Of a DNA stretch of 64,000 nt, positions 29,665 through 38,225 are shown one piece after another. Under the pieces are notes generated by a model. That model did not search any database. It was not told where the DNA came from and saw nothing but the letters and a program-made list of their open reading frames with translations. The position numbers were made by a program, and so were the translations under genes. The stretch is from assembly GCA_905181865.1 (NCBI GenBank), contig CAJIZG010000004.1, positions 186,001 to 250,000 on the forward strand. The letters run 5' to 3'. Origin of the DNA: Urechidicola croceus (GTDB lineage Bacteria; Bacteroidota; Bacteroidia; Flavobacteriales; Flavobacteriaceae). Position 1 is the stretch's first letter. Each line of letters opens with the position of its first letter.

Positions 29665-32196
29665 ATGATTAAAAAAAAGATTTTAATGTTCATTGTATTA
29701 CTCGCTACAGTAAATATTATTAATGCACAGAAGGATGGAGTAATTAAAGGAACCCTGACAGATGAAGAAACTTCAGAAACAATTCCATTTGCAACAATAT
29801 CTTTATTGAAGAATGATGTTTTAACTTCTAAGGGTATAGCGTCGGATTTTGACGGAAATTTCATAATCGAAGATTTAGAAAACGGAAGTTATAGTATTAA
29901 AATTTCTTTTATAGGTTATAAAACGAATACAATAAAGGGCCTTATAATCTCAAAGGAGGAATCATTAATTGATCTAGGAACTATTCAAATACCTCAAGAA
30001 AGTGAGGCATTAGATGAGGTTGAGGTAAAAGGAGCAACGCGAACAGTCGTTTCTAGAATTGACAGAAAAACCTACAAGGTGAGCGAGTTTGAAACGGCTA
30101 AGGGAGGAACGGCTTCAGACGTATTGAATAAATTACCATCTGTTTCAGTGAATCCAAATGGTCAAGTATCAGTTAGAGGTACACAAGATTTTGTAGTGTA
30201 TTTAAATGGGAAGCCAACGCAAATGGATCCAACAATGTTGTTGGGTCAGATTTCAAGTGATGCTATTGTTAGTGTAGATGTTATTACGGTTCCTACGTCT
30301 AAATTTGACGCTCAAGGAAAAGGAGGGATTATTAATATTGTAACCAAATCTGTAGGAGTTGAAGGATTATCGATGTCTGTAAATGGAACATTAGGTGGTG
30401 CACCTTGGGGACATAAAACTGATAGTTATAGTGGTTATGAAATGACTGATGATCGTTATAGCGCTGGATTAAACATGATGTACGGAAAAGATAAGTTCTT
30501 GATTTATGGTGGATTTACCATAAATGATAAAAATGTAAATGGAGCAAGAACAGGTGATGCACGAATTTTAGATGAGTCAACAGGTGCCTACAAACACATG
30601 GTTGCAAGTGGTGAAAGACCTGAATGGTACGAGTCTAAGGCTGCAAATATTGGAGTTGATTATAAAGTTTCAGATAGAAGTCAATTGTCCGCTGCCTATA
30701 GATATGGAGACAGAACTGAAGGGCGGTCAGCATTTTATATCTACAATAATTTTTATGGGGATAAAGACAAAAATCCTATTGCAGGAGTTCCTGTGAATGA
30801 AGAATGGATATACAATCCAAATACCGATAATCGTTATGGGACATTCCATAATTTCAATATTGACTTTACCCATAAGATTAATGACTATACCGAATTGACT
30901 TCTTCATTTTCTTATGAGAATTCAAATTTGAGCAGAGAACTGGACAATCTTAACTATGAATATGATCCAATTAGTGATGAAACAGGAGATGTAACGTTGC
31001 ATTACAATCAAACAGATGAAACACCCTTAGAAGGATATAGATTTGCACTGGATTATACAAAAGAATATGAAAATGGAAATACCTTAGGATTTGGAATTCA
31101 ACCACAATATTTTGATATAAAAGGAGATTTCAATTACGAGCAATTAGATGGTCCAGTATTGGCATTGGAAAACGGAATTGATATGACTCGTGGTATTTAT
31201 GCTGGATATGTTGATTTTTCTGGAAGTGAAGGAAAATTCAAATATATTATTGGACTGCGGCTAGAATATACAGATCAAACCATGAAAGTGGATAATCCAG
31301 ATTATTTTACAATTTTTGACGCTCCGACAGAAGATACTTTTATAGTAGATCAGTTGGATTGGTTTCCTACTTTTCATTCAGAGTATGAGTTAAATGAAAC
31401 GAGTACAATTAGTTTGGCTTCAAGTAGAAGAATTAGCCGCCCACCAATTAAGAATATGGCGCCATTTTTATATAGAAGGCACTTAGAGGTTTTTGTTGTA
31501 GGGGATCCAAATTTGGAGCCTGAATACATCTCTAATGTAGAATTGGGGTATGATAAGAAATTAGGGAAACAAAGATTTAATTTAACTGGATTTTATAGAG
31601 GAGTTGATAATGCTATTTTTAGAGTCAATACTATTTATGAAGAAGAGTTGGTGTTGATTCGTAGTCATACAAATGCTGGGAATACAGAATCATTTGGTGC
31701 AGAGTTGAATGCAAATTTGGTAGCAAGTGATCATGTGAAATTCTTTGTAGGAGCATCCTTATATAGCTACAGTGTAAAGGGTGATATTTTTGGATATCAA
31801 GAAGAGAACAGCAGTACCAATTGGAGTTTAAAAGCGAATGTAAATTTCGCACTTTCAGAGCAATTCAAGTTTACAACAGATTTTGATATTAAATCTTCGA
31901 CCGTAACGCCTCAAGGGCAAAATGATGCGTTTTATATAGCAAATGTTGCCTTAAGTTATACCCCTAAAAAAATGAGTAATTTAAACTTTACGTTAAAGGG
32001 ATTAGATATTTTAGGTTCAAACAATACAGGGTTAGATACAGAAGCATACAACAGTGCTAGTCAGGAAATATTTTATCAAGAAACAGAATATCTAAGAATA
32101 GGGCCTATTGTTGAATTTGGATTCTCTTATGCGTTCAACAAAAAGAAAAAGGAAACTTCTAAAAACGATGACAGTTTTGGGAAAAGTGAATTCTAG
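29665..32196 (+). CDS. TonB-dependent receptor-like outer-membrane beta-barrel protein
   Basis: 843 residues from ATG 29665, chosen because it gives a clean signal peptide (MIKKKILMFIVLLATVNIIN, then AQ). A CarboxypepD_reg-like domain follows at about 26-105 (VIKGTLTDEETSETIPFATI). Then comes a TonB plug-like domain with DVLNKLPSVSVNPNGQVSVR and GGIINIVTK. The rest is a beta-barrel of the OMP_b-brl_3 type. No SusD partner lies nearby. It should take up or bind a ligand at the outer membrane; the ligand is unknown. A strong terminator follows, which closes the transcript. Confidence 0.85.
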   Translation: MIKKKILMFIVLLATVNIINAQKDGVIKGTLTDEETSETIPFATISLLKNDVLTSKGIASDFDGNFIIEDLENGSYSIKISFIGYKTNTIKGLIISKEESLIDLGTIQIPQESEALDEVEVKGATRTVVSRIDRKTYKVSEFETAKGGTASDVLNKLPSVSVNPNGQVSVRGTQDFVVYLNGKPTQMDPTMLLGQISSDAIVSVDVITVPTSKFDAQGKGGIINIVTKSVGVEGLSMSVNGTLGGAPWGHKTDSYSGYEMTDDRYSAGLNMMYGKDKFLIYGGFTINDKNVNGARTGDARILDESTGAYKHMVASGERPEWYESKAANIGVDYKVSDRSQLSAAYRYGDRTEGRSAFYIYNNFYGDKDKNPIAGVPVNEEWIYNPNTDNRYGTFHNFNIDFTHKINDYTELTSSFSYENSNLSRELDNLNYEYDPISDETGDVTLHYNQTDETPLEGYRFALDYTKEYENGNTLGFGIQPQYFDIKGDFNYEQLDGPVLALENGIDMTRGIYAGYVDFSGSEGKFKYIIGLRLEYTDQTMKVDNPDYFTIFDAPTEDTFIVDQLDWFPTFHSEYELNETSTISLASSRRISRPPIKNMAPFLYRRHLEVFVVGDPNLEPEYISNVELGYDKKLGKQRFNLTGFYRGVDNAIFRVNTIYEEELVLIRSHTNAGNTESFGAELNANLVASDHVKFFVGASLYSYSVKGDIFGYQEENSSTNWSLKANVNFALSEQFKFTTDFDIKSSTVTPQGQNDAFYIANVALSYTPKKMSNLNFTLKGLDILGSNNTGLDTEAYNSASQEIFYQETEYLRIGPIVEFGFSYAFNKKKKETSKNDDSFGKSEF

Positions 32197-32220
32197 AAAT
32201 TAGCGATAATTATAGTAAAA

Positions 32221-32252
32221 AAAGCCTTTGAGAGATCAAAGGCTTTTTTTTA
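32221..32252 (+). terminator. Rho-independent terminator
   Basis: AAAGCCTTTG (32221-32230) and CAAAGGCTTT (32237-32246) form a perfect 10-bp stem with a 6-base loop, followed by a T run. It ends the outer-membrane protein transcript. Confidence 0.85.
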
Positions 32253-32384
32253 TTTTTTACAAATAGTTTCTTTAAAAAAATCGCTATTTTCGTGTTCGCC
32301 AACACAAATCGCGAAAATTTGTTAAATAAAACTAAAAATACGTTTCATAATTGGGTTTCAATGTGATTGTTTGTCAATATAACT

Positions 32385-32392
32385 TATATTTG
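32385..32392 (+). promoter_or_regulatory. Possible -7 promoter element before the ebo operon
   Basis: TATATTTG at 32385-32392 matches the Bacteroidota -7 consensus. No TTG at the standard 19-21 base spacing is evident upstream, so the -33 element is weak. It lies about 105 bp before the TMEM220-like gene and after a terminator, the right place for the operon promoter. Confidence 0.4.
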
Positions 32393-32496
32393 TAATCCTA
32401 TAGTCAAACGATAAGTAGCATGCAGAATTACGTTGTTTGTTGTCTTAAAAAGGCTTGAAATAATTAGGGTTCTTCTAAAGAAAAATAAGCTAAGGA

Positions 32497-32868
32497 ATGA
32501 AACTTTCTAGATTCGAAATTTTTAATTGGGTACTTTTTGTACTATTTACACTTTTTGCCCTTGTTCAATTGAATGATACAGATTCGTTGCTTTGGGTAAT
32601 TTTGTATAGTATTGTTGCTTTGGTGTCGTTAATTGGAAATTTTAAGATGATTCCGAAAACGCTGGTATATTTATTATTTTCAGGGTATTTACTGTATGCA
32701 AGTTTTCATTTCCTATATTTTATAGAGTATCTACAAATTGATAATAAAAGTGAATTGTTTGGAGAAATGGTGTACGAAAAACCATATTTAGAAGGTACAA
32801 GGGAATTTTTAGGTTTGGTATTGGCAGCGATTACTTTTTTGTTTCAATTAAAAAAGAAAACGTCATAA
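32497..32868 (+). CDS. TMEM220-like small membrane protein
   Basis: 123 residues with four hydrophobic segments (about 8-24, 30-47, 52-74, 100-117). The block LFALVQLNDTDSLLWVILYS is the hallmark of the transmembrane family 220. Function unknown. It is placed 39 bp before eboA in the same direction and is likely co-transcribed, so it may belong to the ebo system. Confidence 0.75.
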   Translation: MKLSRFEIFNWVLFVLFTLFALVQLNDTDSLLWVILYSIVALVSLIGNFKMIPKTLVYLLFSGYLLYASFHFLYFIEYLQIDNKSELFGEMVYEKPYLEGTREFLGLVLAAITFLFQLKKKTS

Positions 32869-32907
32869 ATAGCAATAGAATTAAAAGATAAACGGGATTT
32901 TGAAAAA

Positions 32908-33723
32908 ATGAGTAAGAAAATAGATCAGCAAGCGTTTGTAAAATTGGTTCAGTCAAAATTGTCTGAAAAGGAACTGAATTGGTTAAAGAAAAAAAGTGCT
33001 ATTTTAACAATACCGGAATCTATTGGGAAATTCCCAATTTTTTTTAGTTTGACTGCTCGATTTATTGCAAATGAAATACCCTTATGGGAAGAAGATGAGT
33101 TAGAACAATTAGAAACAGTTTACCCTGGATTTGGAAAAGCGTCATGGACCAAACAAGAATTAGTTCGGGTTGTTTTGATGATCAACTTAGAGACTTCTAA
33201 GAATAAGGAAATACTTGAAGCATTTTTTGAAACCGCTGAAATGCAAGAATTAGTAGCGTTTTTCAAAGGTTTATTCCTATTAGAAAATGCTGAAGAATTC
33301 ACCTTGAGTGTTGAAGAGGGGATTCGTACAAATATGGTGAATGTCTTTGACTCATTTACTGCTGGAAATCCGTATGCGATTACCTATCTAGAAGAATGGG
33401 CTTGGAATCAATTGGTATTAAAAGCATTATTTTTAGATCGTCCGTTGTTCACAATTCATGACATAGATAAAAGGAAAAATCAAAGTCTATCAGAGATGTT
33501 ACAAGACTTTGTCAACGAACGATGGTCTGCTTTTAGAGAGGTGTCTCCAGAAATTTGGAGAATGATAGAAGGTAACTTGAGAGATGATATAAGAAAAAGA
33601 ATATCGGAAAGAGAACGTAAAGGAATTGAAAAGGAAGCGATTGATCACGTCTTGCATACCGACAAGAATGAAAAAGCTTTAGAATTTTGGAATAATATTG
33701 GAAAATTAAATTTAAAAAAATAA
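32908..33723 (+). CDS. eboA: EboA family protein
   Basis: 271 residues, mainly alpha-helical, no signal peptide. It resembles EboA proteins in size, in the N-terminal helix-rich part, and in blocks such as RTNMVNVFDSFTAGNPYAIT and WNQLVLKALFLDRPL. Assignment rests strongly on context: it is first in an unbroken eboABCDEF order. Biochemical function is unknown; the cluster is described in cyanobacteria (scytonemin loci), in Pseudomonas and in eustigmatophyte algae as a gene set for making or moving a prenylated or cyclitol-like metabolite. It ends 4 bp before eboB. Confidence 0.85.
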   Translation: MSKKIDQQAFVKLVQSKLSEKELNWLKKKSAILTIPESIGKFPIFFSLTARFIANEIPLWEEDELEQLETVYPGFGKASWTKQELVRVVLMINLETSKNKEILEAFFETAEMQELVAFFKGLFLLENAEEFTLSVEEGIRTNMVNVFDSFTAGNPYAITYLEEWAWNQLVLKALFLDRPLFTIHDIDKRKNQSLSEMLQDFVNERWSAFREVSPEIWRMIEGNLRDDIRKRISERERKGIEKEAIDHVLHTDKNEKALEFWNNIGKLNLKK

Positions 33724-33727
33724 AATC

Positions 33728-34624
33728 ATGTATTTTATAGATCCACACATACATATGGTTTCTAGAACCACCAACGACTATGAAGCCATGCGAGAAGCTG
33801 GAATTGTTGCAATTATTGAGCCTGCTTTTTGGTTAGGTCAGGCACGAACAAATGTAGGTTCATTTAAAGATTATTATAGTTCTTTAGTTGGTTGGGAGCG
33901 TTTTAGGGCATCTCAATTTGGAATCAAACATTATTGTACCATTGGATTAAATTCTAAGGAAGCGAATAATGTGGCAGTGGCAGAAGAAGTGATGGAAATT
34001 CTTCCTCAATTCTTGGCAAAAGAAGGAGTTGTTGCTGTTGGAGAAATAGGCTATGACGATCAATCTGCTGCAGAGGATAAGTACTTTAGAGCACAATTGG
34101 AATTGGCAAAAGAGTTCAATTTACCGGTGATGGTGCATACACCCCATAGAGATAAGAAAAACGGAACTATTAAGAGTATGGACGTGATTGAAGAACATGG
34201 AATTCCACCTCATATGGTTGTAATTGATCATAATAATGAAGAGACGGTAAAATCTGTTTTGGATAGAGGGTATTGGACAGGTTTTACCATTTACCCAAAA
34301 ACCAAAATGAGTAAAGAGCGTATGGTTGCCGTGGTTAAAAAATATGGGTCTGAAAGAATTATTGTTGATAGTTCTGCAGATTGGGGAGTTAGTGATCCCT
34401 TATCGGTGCCAAAAACAGCTGCGTTGATGGCACAAGAGGGAGTATCTGCAGAAGATATTCATTTAACGTGTTATCAAAATGCTTTGTCAGTATATGGACA
34501 AAGTGGTCAGTTTAATGAAGAGGATTGGAAACAAAACTTGGTTATTGATACAGCAGATAAACACGAAGGGAATACAGTTTTGAGAGGTCAGGAGACACAG
34601 CAAAAAAGTTTCAAGAACAATTAA
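33728..34624 (+). CDS. eboB: TatD-type metal hydrolase EboB
   Basis: 298 residues, cytoplasmic. It has the TatD/amidohydrolase metal pattern: H-x-H in DPHIHMVSR (residues 5-9), a Glu in VGEIGYDDQ, a His in PVMVHTPHR, a His in VVIDHNNEE, and an Asp in IVDSSADWG. Members of this branch sit in ebo clusters rather than acting on DNA. The substrate is unknown. It is separated from eboC by 314 bp that contain repeat units. Confidence 0.88.
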   Translation: MYFIDPHIHMVSRTTNDYEAMREAGIVAIIEPAFWLGQARTNVGSFKDYYSSLVGWERFRASQFGIKHYCTIGLNSKEANNVAVAEEVMEILPQFLAKEGVVAVGEIGYDDQSAAEDKYFRAQLELAKEFNLPVMVHTPHRDKKNGTIKSMDVIEEHGIPPHMVVIDHNNEETVKSVLDRGYWTGFTIYPKTKMSKERMVAVVKKYGSERIIVDSSADWGVSDPLSVPKTAALMAQEGVSAEDIHLTCYQNALSVYGQSGQFNEEDWKQNLVIDTADKHEGNTVLRGQETQQKSFKNN

Positions 34625-34714
34625 TTCCAATTATATTCGAAAGAATACTTCTTTAAAAAAAATCAGCAGACGGTTAATTTTATGATGGATGTATGAAACC
34701 CAAAGTGTGAGTCT

Positions 34715-34943
34715 ATGAGCCGATCATGCTGAAAATTTTATCAACTAAGAGCATGATGAATAGCGAACAGCATGTGACCGAATTAACAAATAGTATAGAC
34801 ACATGAAACGAGCATGCTAAAAATTTTATCACCCAAGAGAAATCGAAGATTCAACGGCTCCTTTAAAAACAATAAACAAGGTAAGTTAATGATGAATTGT
34901 GAACAACATGTGACCGTTTAAAAAAATAGTATAGACACATGAA
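34715..34943 (+). repeat. Leader repeat, one partial and one full unit
   Basis: The full unit (34801-34943) starts ACATGAAACGAGCATGCTAA and ends ACACATGAAA, where the last ATG is the eboC start. A shorter unit at about 34715-34806 shares GATCATGCTGAAAATTTTATC and the segment around GAACAGCATGTGACCG. A second full unit lies at 50974-51118 in front of the cytochrome c gene. Within the full units a frame reading EIEDSTxPLKxINKVS then stop is kept, with mostly third-base changes. Confidence 0.8.
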
Positions 34944-35829
34944 ATGGTTCTCAATATTACAATTAATGCGTCCTGCAAATATCGTAACTTCAATTGCAGA
35001 TATTCTTTCGGGAATTGCTATTGCTGGGTTTTTGGTGCCAGAAGTTTGGACGCAAGAAATAATTACGAATATCCTGTTGTTGGTAGTTTCTACTTCTGGA
35101 TTGTATGCTGGAGGAATAGTTTTTAATGACGTATTTGATATTAAAAAAGATAGAATTAGCAGGCCAGAACGTGTCATTCCAAGTGGCAGAGTAACCGTGC
35201 GAGAGGCAAAAATAGTAGGGCTATCATTGTTCTCAATTGGAATTTCAGCAGCTTTATTAGTTTCTGGGCTTAGTGGAATATTGGCTATTGCCATTGCTTT
35301 GCTCGCCTTACTGTATGATAAATTTGCCAAACATCACAAAGTGTTGGGTCCTCTTAATATGGGAATATGTAGAGGTGTGAATCTTATTTTAGGAATGAGT
35401 ATTCATTCTCAATTAACAGCCAACTATTGGCTTATAGGAATTATTCCGATCATCTTTATTGCGGCGATAACACTAACCGCTCAGAAGGAAACAGAAGGAA
35501 AGAACAAAGCGGCAATAGGATTTGCCATGCTATTAGATTTAATGATTGTAATAGGATTCGTTTTGATGTCACTTTACTTAGAACTTTCTCTACTGAAGAC
35601 GTCGGTTTTCTTGACTATTTGGTACGCAATGAATGCGATTTCTAAGGCAAAAGCGTTGGTTCAAAACAATCCAAAATTTATTCAAAAAGCTGTTAAGATG
35701 GGGATCATTTCACTTATTCCGCTCAACGCAAGTTATGTAGCGGGATTTAGTTCCATCTTTATGGCGGTTTTAGTAATGGGGTTGTTGCCATTATCGCTAT
35801 TTTTGTCAAAAAAATTTCCAGTAACATAA
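34939..35829 (+). CDS. eboC: UbiA-type prenyltransferase EboC
   Basis: 296 residues with eight or nine membrane helices. UbiA signatures are present: NDVFDIKKDRISRPERVIPS (first Asp-rich motif, about 69-88) and YDKFAKHHKVLGPLNMGICR (second region). The enzyme should transfer a prenyl chain to an acceptor in the inner membrane. The ebo acceptor is unknown. The leader overlaps the repeat unit ending at the ATG, and the spacing of 22 bp to eboD supports one operon. Confidence 0.92.
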   Translation: MKWFSILQLMRPANIVTSIADILSGIAIAGFLVPEVWTQEIITNILLLVVSTSGLYAGGIVFNDVFDIKKDRISRPERVIPSGRVTVREAKIVGLSLFSIGISAALLVSGLSGILAIAIALLALLYDKFAKHHKVLGPLNMGICRGVNLILGMSIHSQLTANYWLIGIIPIIFIAAITLTAQKETEGKNKAAIGFAMLLDLMIVIGFVLMSLYLELSLLKTSVFLTIWYAMNAISKAKALVQNNPKFIQKAVKMGIISLIPLNASYVAGFSSIFMAVLVMGLLPLSLFLSKKFPVT

Positions 35830-35851
35830 TATTTGAGATAAAAAGATTTAA

Positions 35852-37009
35852 ATGAAAGAGGTTAGAAAAATAAGACAACAGTTTCAAGTAAATTTTAGTT
35901 TTGACTTGATATTTACAAGTAATTTATTTGATATTGATAATTCAATACTTGTAGATGTGCTGTCTCAAAATCAGATAGGTAGAACTAAAGCCTTAATGGT
36001 AATAGATCAAGGTGTGGTTGAATCGCATCCAAGTTTAAAGGACGCGATAAAATCATATTTTGACTATAATAGTTCTCAGGTGGAATTGTGTGGGAATATA
36101 TTGGTAGTTCCAGGCGGAGAACAGGCGAAAAATAACGAAGATTATATTCGTTATGTTCTTGACGGCGTCAATGAATTTGGAGTTGACCGTCATTCTTATA
36201 TTGTTGTGATTGGTGGAGGTGCAGTGATTGATGCGGTTGGATATGCTGCAGCAATAGCCCATCGTGGAGTTCGTTTAGTGCGCATTCCAACGACGGTTCT
36301 TTCACAGAATGATTCTGGAGTAGGTGTAAAAAATGGTATCAACTTTTTTGGTAAGAAAAACTTCATAGGAAGTTTTGCGACTCCTTATGCAATCATAAAT
36401 GACGATACTTTTTTAACAACACTAGACGATAGAAATTGGAGATCTGGAGTTTCTGAAGCCGTGAAAGTGGCGCTTATTAAAGATTTAGATTTCTTTGAGT
36501 GGATAGAAATCAATGCCAAGGCCCTTTCAGAAAGAGATATGGAGTCCATGAACGAGTTGATATACAAGTGCGCGGATATGCACATGGAGCATATTCGTAC
36601 TTCTGGAGATGCCTTTGAAATGGGTTCTTCAAGACCTTTAGATTTCGGTCACTGGGCTGCGCATAAATTAGAGCAAATATCAAATTATGAAATTTTACAC
36701 GGTGAAGCCGTAGCTGTGGGAGTTGCTTTAGATAGCACATATTCTTATTTAAAAGGCTATATCAATGAAAGTGAATTGAAACGTATATTAGACTGTATTT
36801 TACAATTGGGATTTGTTATTTCCTACGATCAAATGAATGATAAGGTGATTGCGGGTCTAGAAGAGTTTAGAGAGCATCTCGGAGGAAAATTAACAATCAT
36901 GCTTTTAGAGTCTTTAGGTAAAGGTTTTGAAGTACACGAAATGGATGAAATCTCGGTAATGCAATCAATGGAATATCTTAGTCTATATACTCAAAAAATA
37001 GTATCATAA
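35852..37009 (+). CDS. eboD: 3-dehydroquinate synthase-like EboD
   Basis: 385 residues. It belongs to the sugar-phosphate cyclase superfamily: NAD site VVIGGGAVIDAVGYAAA, substrate/metal blocks RIPTTVLSQNDSGVGVKNGI, WRSGVSEAVKVALIKD (metal Glu), LDFGHWAAHKLE and ILHGEAVAVG (metal His). EboD homologues are not the housekeeping AroB; the family makes cyclitols from sugar phosphates. The exact substrate is not known. Its TAA overlaps the ATG of eboE by one base (TAATG), so the two are translationally coupled. Confidence 0.92.
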   Translation: MKEVRKIRQQFQVNFSFDLIFTSNLFDIDNSILVDVLSQNQIGRTKALMVIDQGVVESHPSLKDAIKSYFDYNSSQVELCGNILVVPGGEQAKNNEDYIRYVLDGVNEFGVDRHSYIVVIGGGAVIDAVGYAAAIAHRGVRLVRIPTTVLSQNDSGVGVKNGINFFGKKNFIGSFATPYAIINDDTFLTTLDDRNWRSGVSEAVKVALIKDLDFFEWIEINAKALSERDMESMNELIYKCADMHMEHIRTSGDAFEMGSSRPLDFGHWAAHKLEQISNYEILHGEAVAVGVALDSTYSYLKGYINESELKRILDCILQLGFVISYDQMNDKVIAGLEEFREHLGGKLTIMLLESLGKGFEVHEMDEISVMQSMEYLSLYTQKIVS

Positions 37010-38217
37010 TGCAAATAACAGAGAACGGACATTTAACCTATTGCACAAATATTCATCCAGGTGAAACTTGGGACGAGGTGTTTGAAAGTTTAAAAAAATA
37101 CAGTGTAACTATAAAAGATAAATTAGTAACGGAAACTCCTTTGGGAATAGGTTTGCGTTTGTCAAAAATAAGTGCAGAGCAACTATTAGAAGGAATACAT
37201 CTTTCAGAATTTAAAAGCTGGCTAGAGGTCAATAATTTGTATGTTTTCACTATGAACGGATTTCCTTATGGTGATTTTCATAATGTAGTTATTAAAGATC
37301 AAGTACATACACCAGATTGGACAACGAGAGAGCGCGTAGATTATACTACGAATTTAGTTGAAATCTTAACAGAATTACTTCCAGAAGGATTGGATGGAGG
37401 TATCTCCACATCACCATTGTCTTATAAATTATGGTTTGATAGTCCAGAGAAATTAGATACCGTAAAAAGTATTGCTACAAAGTCATTGATTGAGATTGTA
37501 GCGCAGTTAGTGGAAGTAAAAAATACTACAGGAAAAACAATACATATAGATTTAGAGCCAGAGCCAGATGGGATGTTGGAAAACACGCAAGAGGTTATTG
37601 ACTACTATAAATATTTTTTATTAAAAGAAGGAGTTAGTGATCTACAAGAAAAAATTGGAGGAACAGCTGAAGCATCAAAATCATACCTTTTAGAACATAT
37701 TCAATTGTGTTATGATGTATGTCACTTTGCATTGGCATATGAGTACCCCGAAGAAGTGATAGCTCAATTATCGGCAGAAGGAATTAAAGTTGGAAAAATT
37801 CAAATTAGTGCAGCTTTGAAGTGTGAAAAATCTGATAGCATTTCGATTCAAGAACAGCAAAATTGTCTAGAACAGTTTAACGAGCCTACCTATTTACATC
37901 AAGCTATTGTAAAAAATGAAGCGGGGGATTTGACACATTATTCAGATTTATCAGAAGGGATTCAAGCAATGGAGGCTTCAGATTTCAAAGAGATAAGAAC
38001 TCATTTTCATGTGCCTGTTTTTGTGTCTAATTTTCAGTTATTAGATTCTACTCAGCAAGATATTATTGATACGTTGAATTTGTGGAAGTCGAATAAATTC
38101 ACAAATCATCTGGAAGTGGAAACATATACTTGGGGAGTATTACCCGAGCATTTGCAAACGGATATTACCAATTCTATTGTTCGAGAATTAGATTGGGTAC
38201 GTCAACAATTAAACTAA
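37009..38217 (+). CDS. eboE: Metabolite traffic protein EboE (TIM-barrel)
   Basis: 402 residues of the xylose isomerase-like TIM-barrel type, recognised by its start LTYCTNIHPGETWDEVFESL. Possible metal residues are in HIDLEPEPDGMLENT (Glu) and YDVCHFALAYE (Asp/His), as in other sugar isomerase-like barrels. No signal peptide. An isomerase, epimerase or binding role is possible; the name reflects cluster genetics rather than chemistry. It ends 8 bp before eboF. Confidence 0.9.
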   Translation: MQITENGHLTYCTNIHPGETWDEVFESLKKYSVTIKDKLVTETPLGIGLRLSKISAEQLLEGIHLSEFKSWLEVNNLYVFTMNGFPYGDFHNVVIKDQVHTPDWTTRERVDYTTNLVEILTELLPEGLDGGISTSPLSYKLWFDSPEKLDTVKSIATKSLIEIVAQLVEVKNTTGKTIHIDLEPEPDGMLENTQEVIDYYKYFLLKEGVSDLQEKIGGTAEASKSYLLEHIQLCYDVCHFALAYEYPEEVIAQLSAEGIKVGKIQISAALKCEKSDSISIQEQQNCLEQFNEPTYLHQAIVKNEAGDLTHYSDLSEGIQAMEASDFKEIRTHFHVPVFVSNFQLLDSTQQDIIDTLNLWKSNKFTNHLEVETYTWGVLPEHLQTDITNSIVRELDWVRQQLN

Positions 38218-38225
38218 AATATTAA

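Noticed and set aside
34715-34943. CRISPR array
   Set aside because: Only two unequal repeat units, no regular spacers and no cas genes; it is a leader repeat.
35852-37009. Housekeeping aroB
   Set aside because: The neighbours are ebo genes and the sequence around the NAD site follows the EboD type; no shikimate genes nearby.
37009-38217. EboE as xylose isomerase proper
   Set aside because: The barrel is similar, but the N-terminal signature and operon place it in the EboE family.
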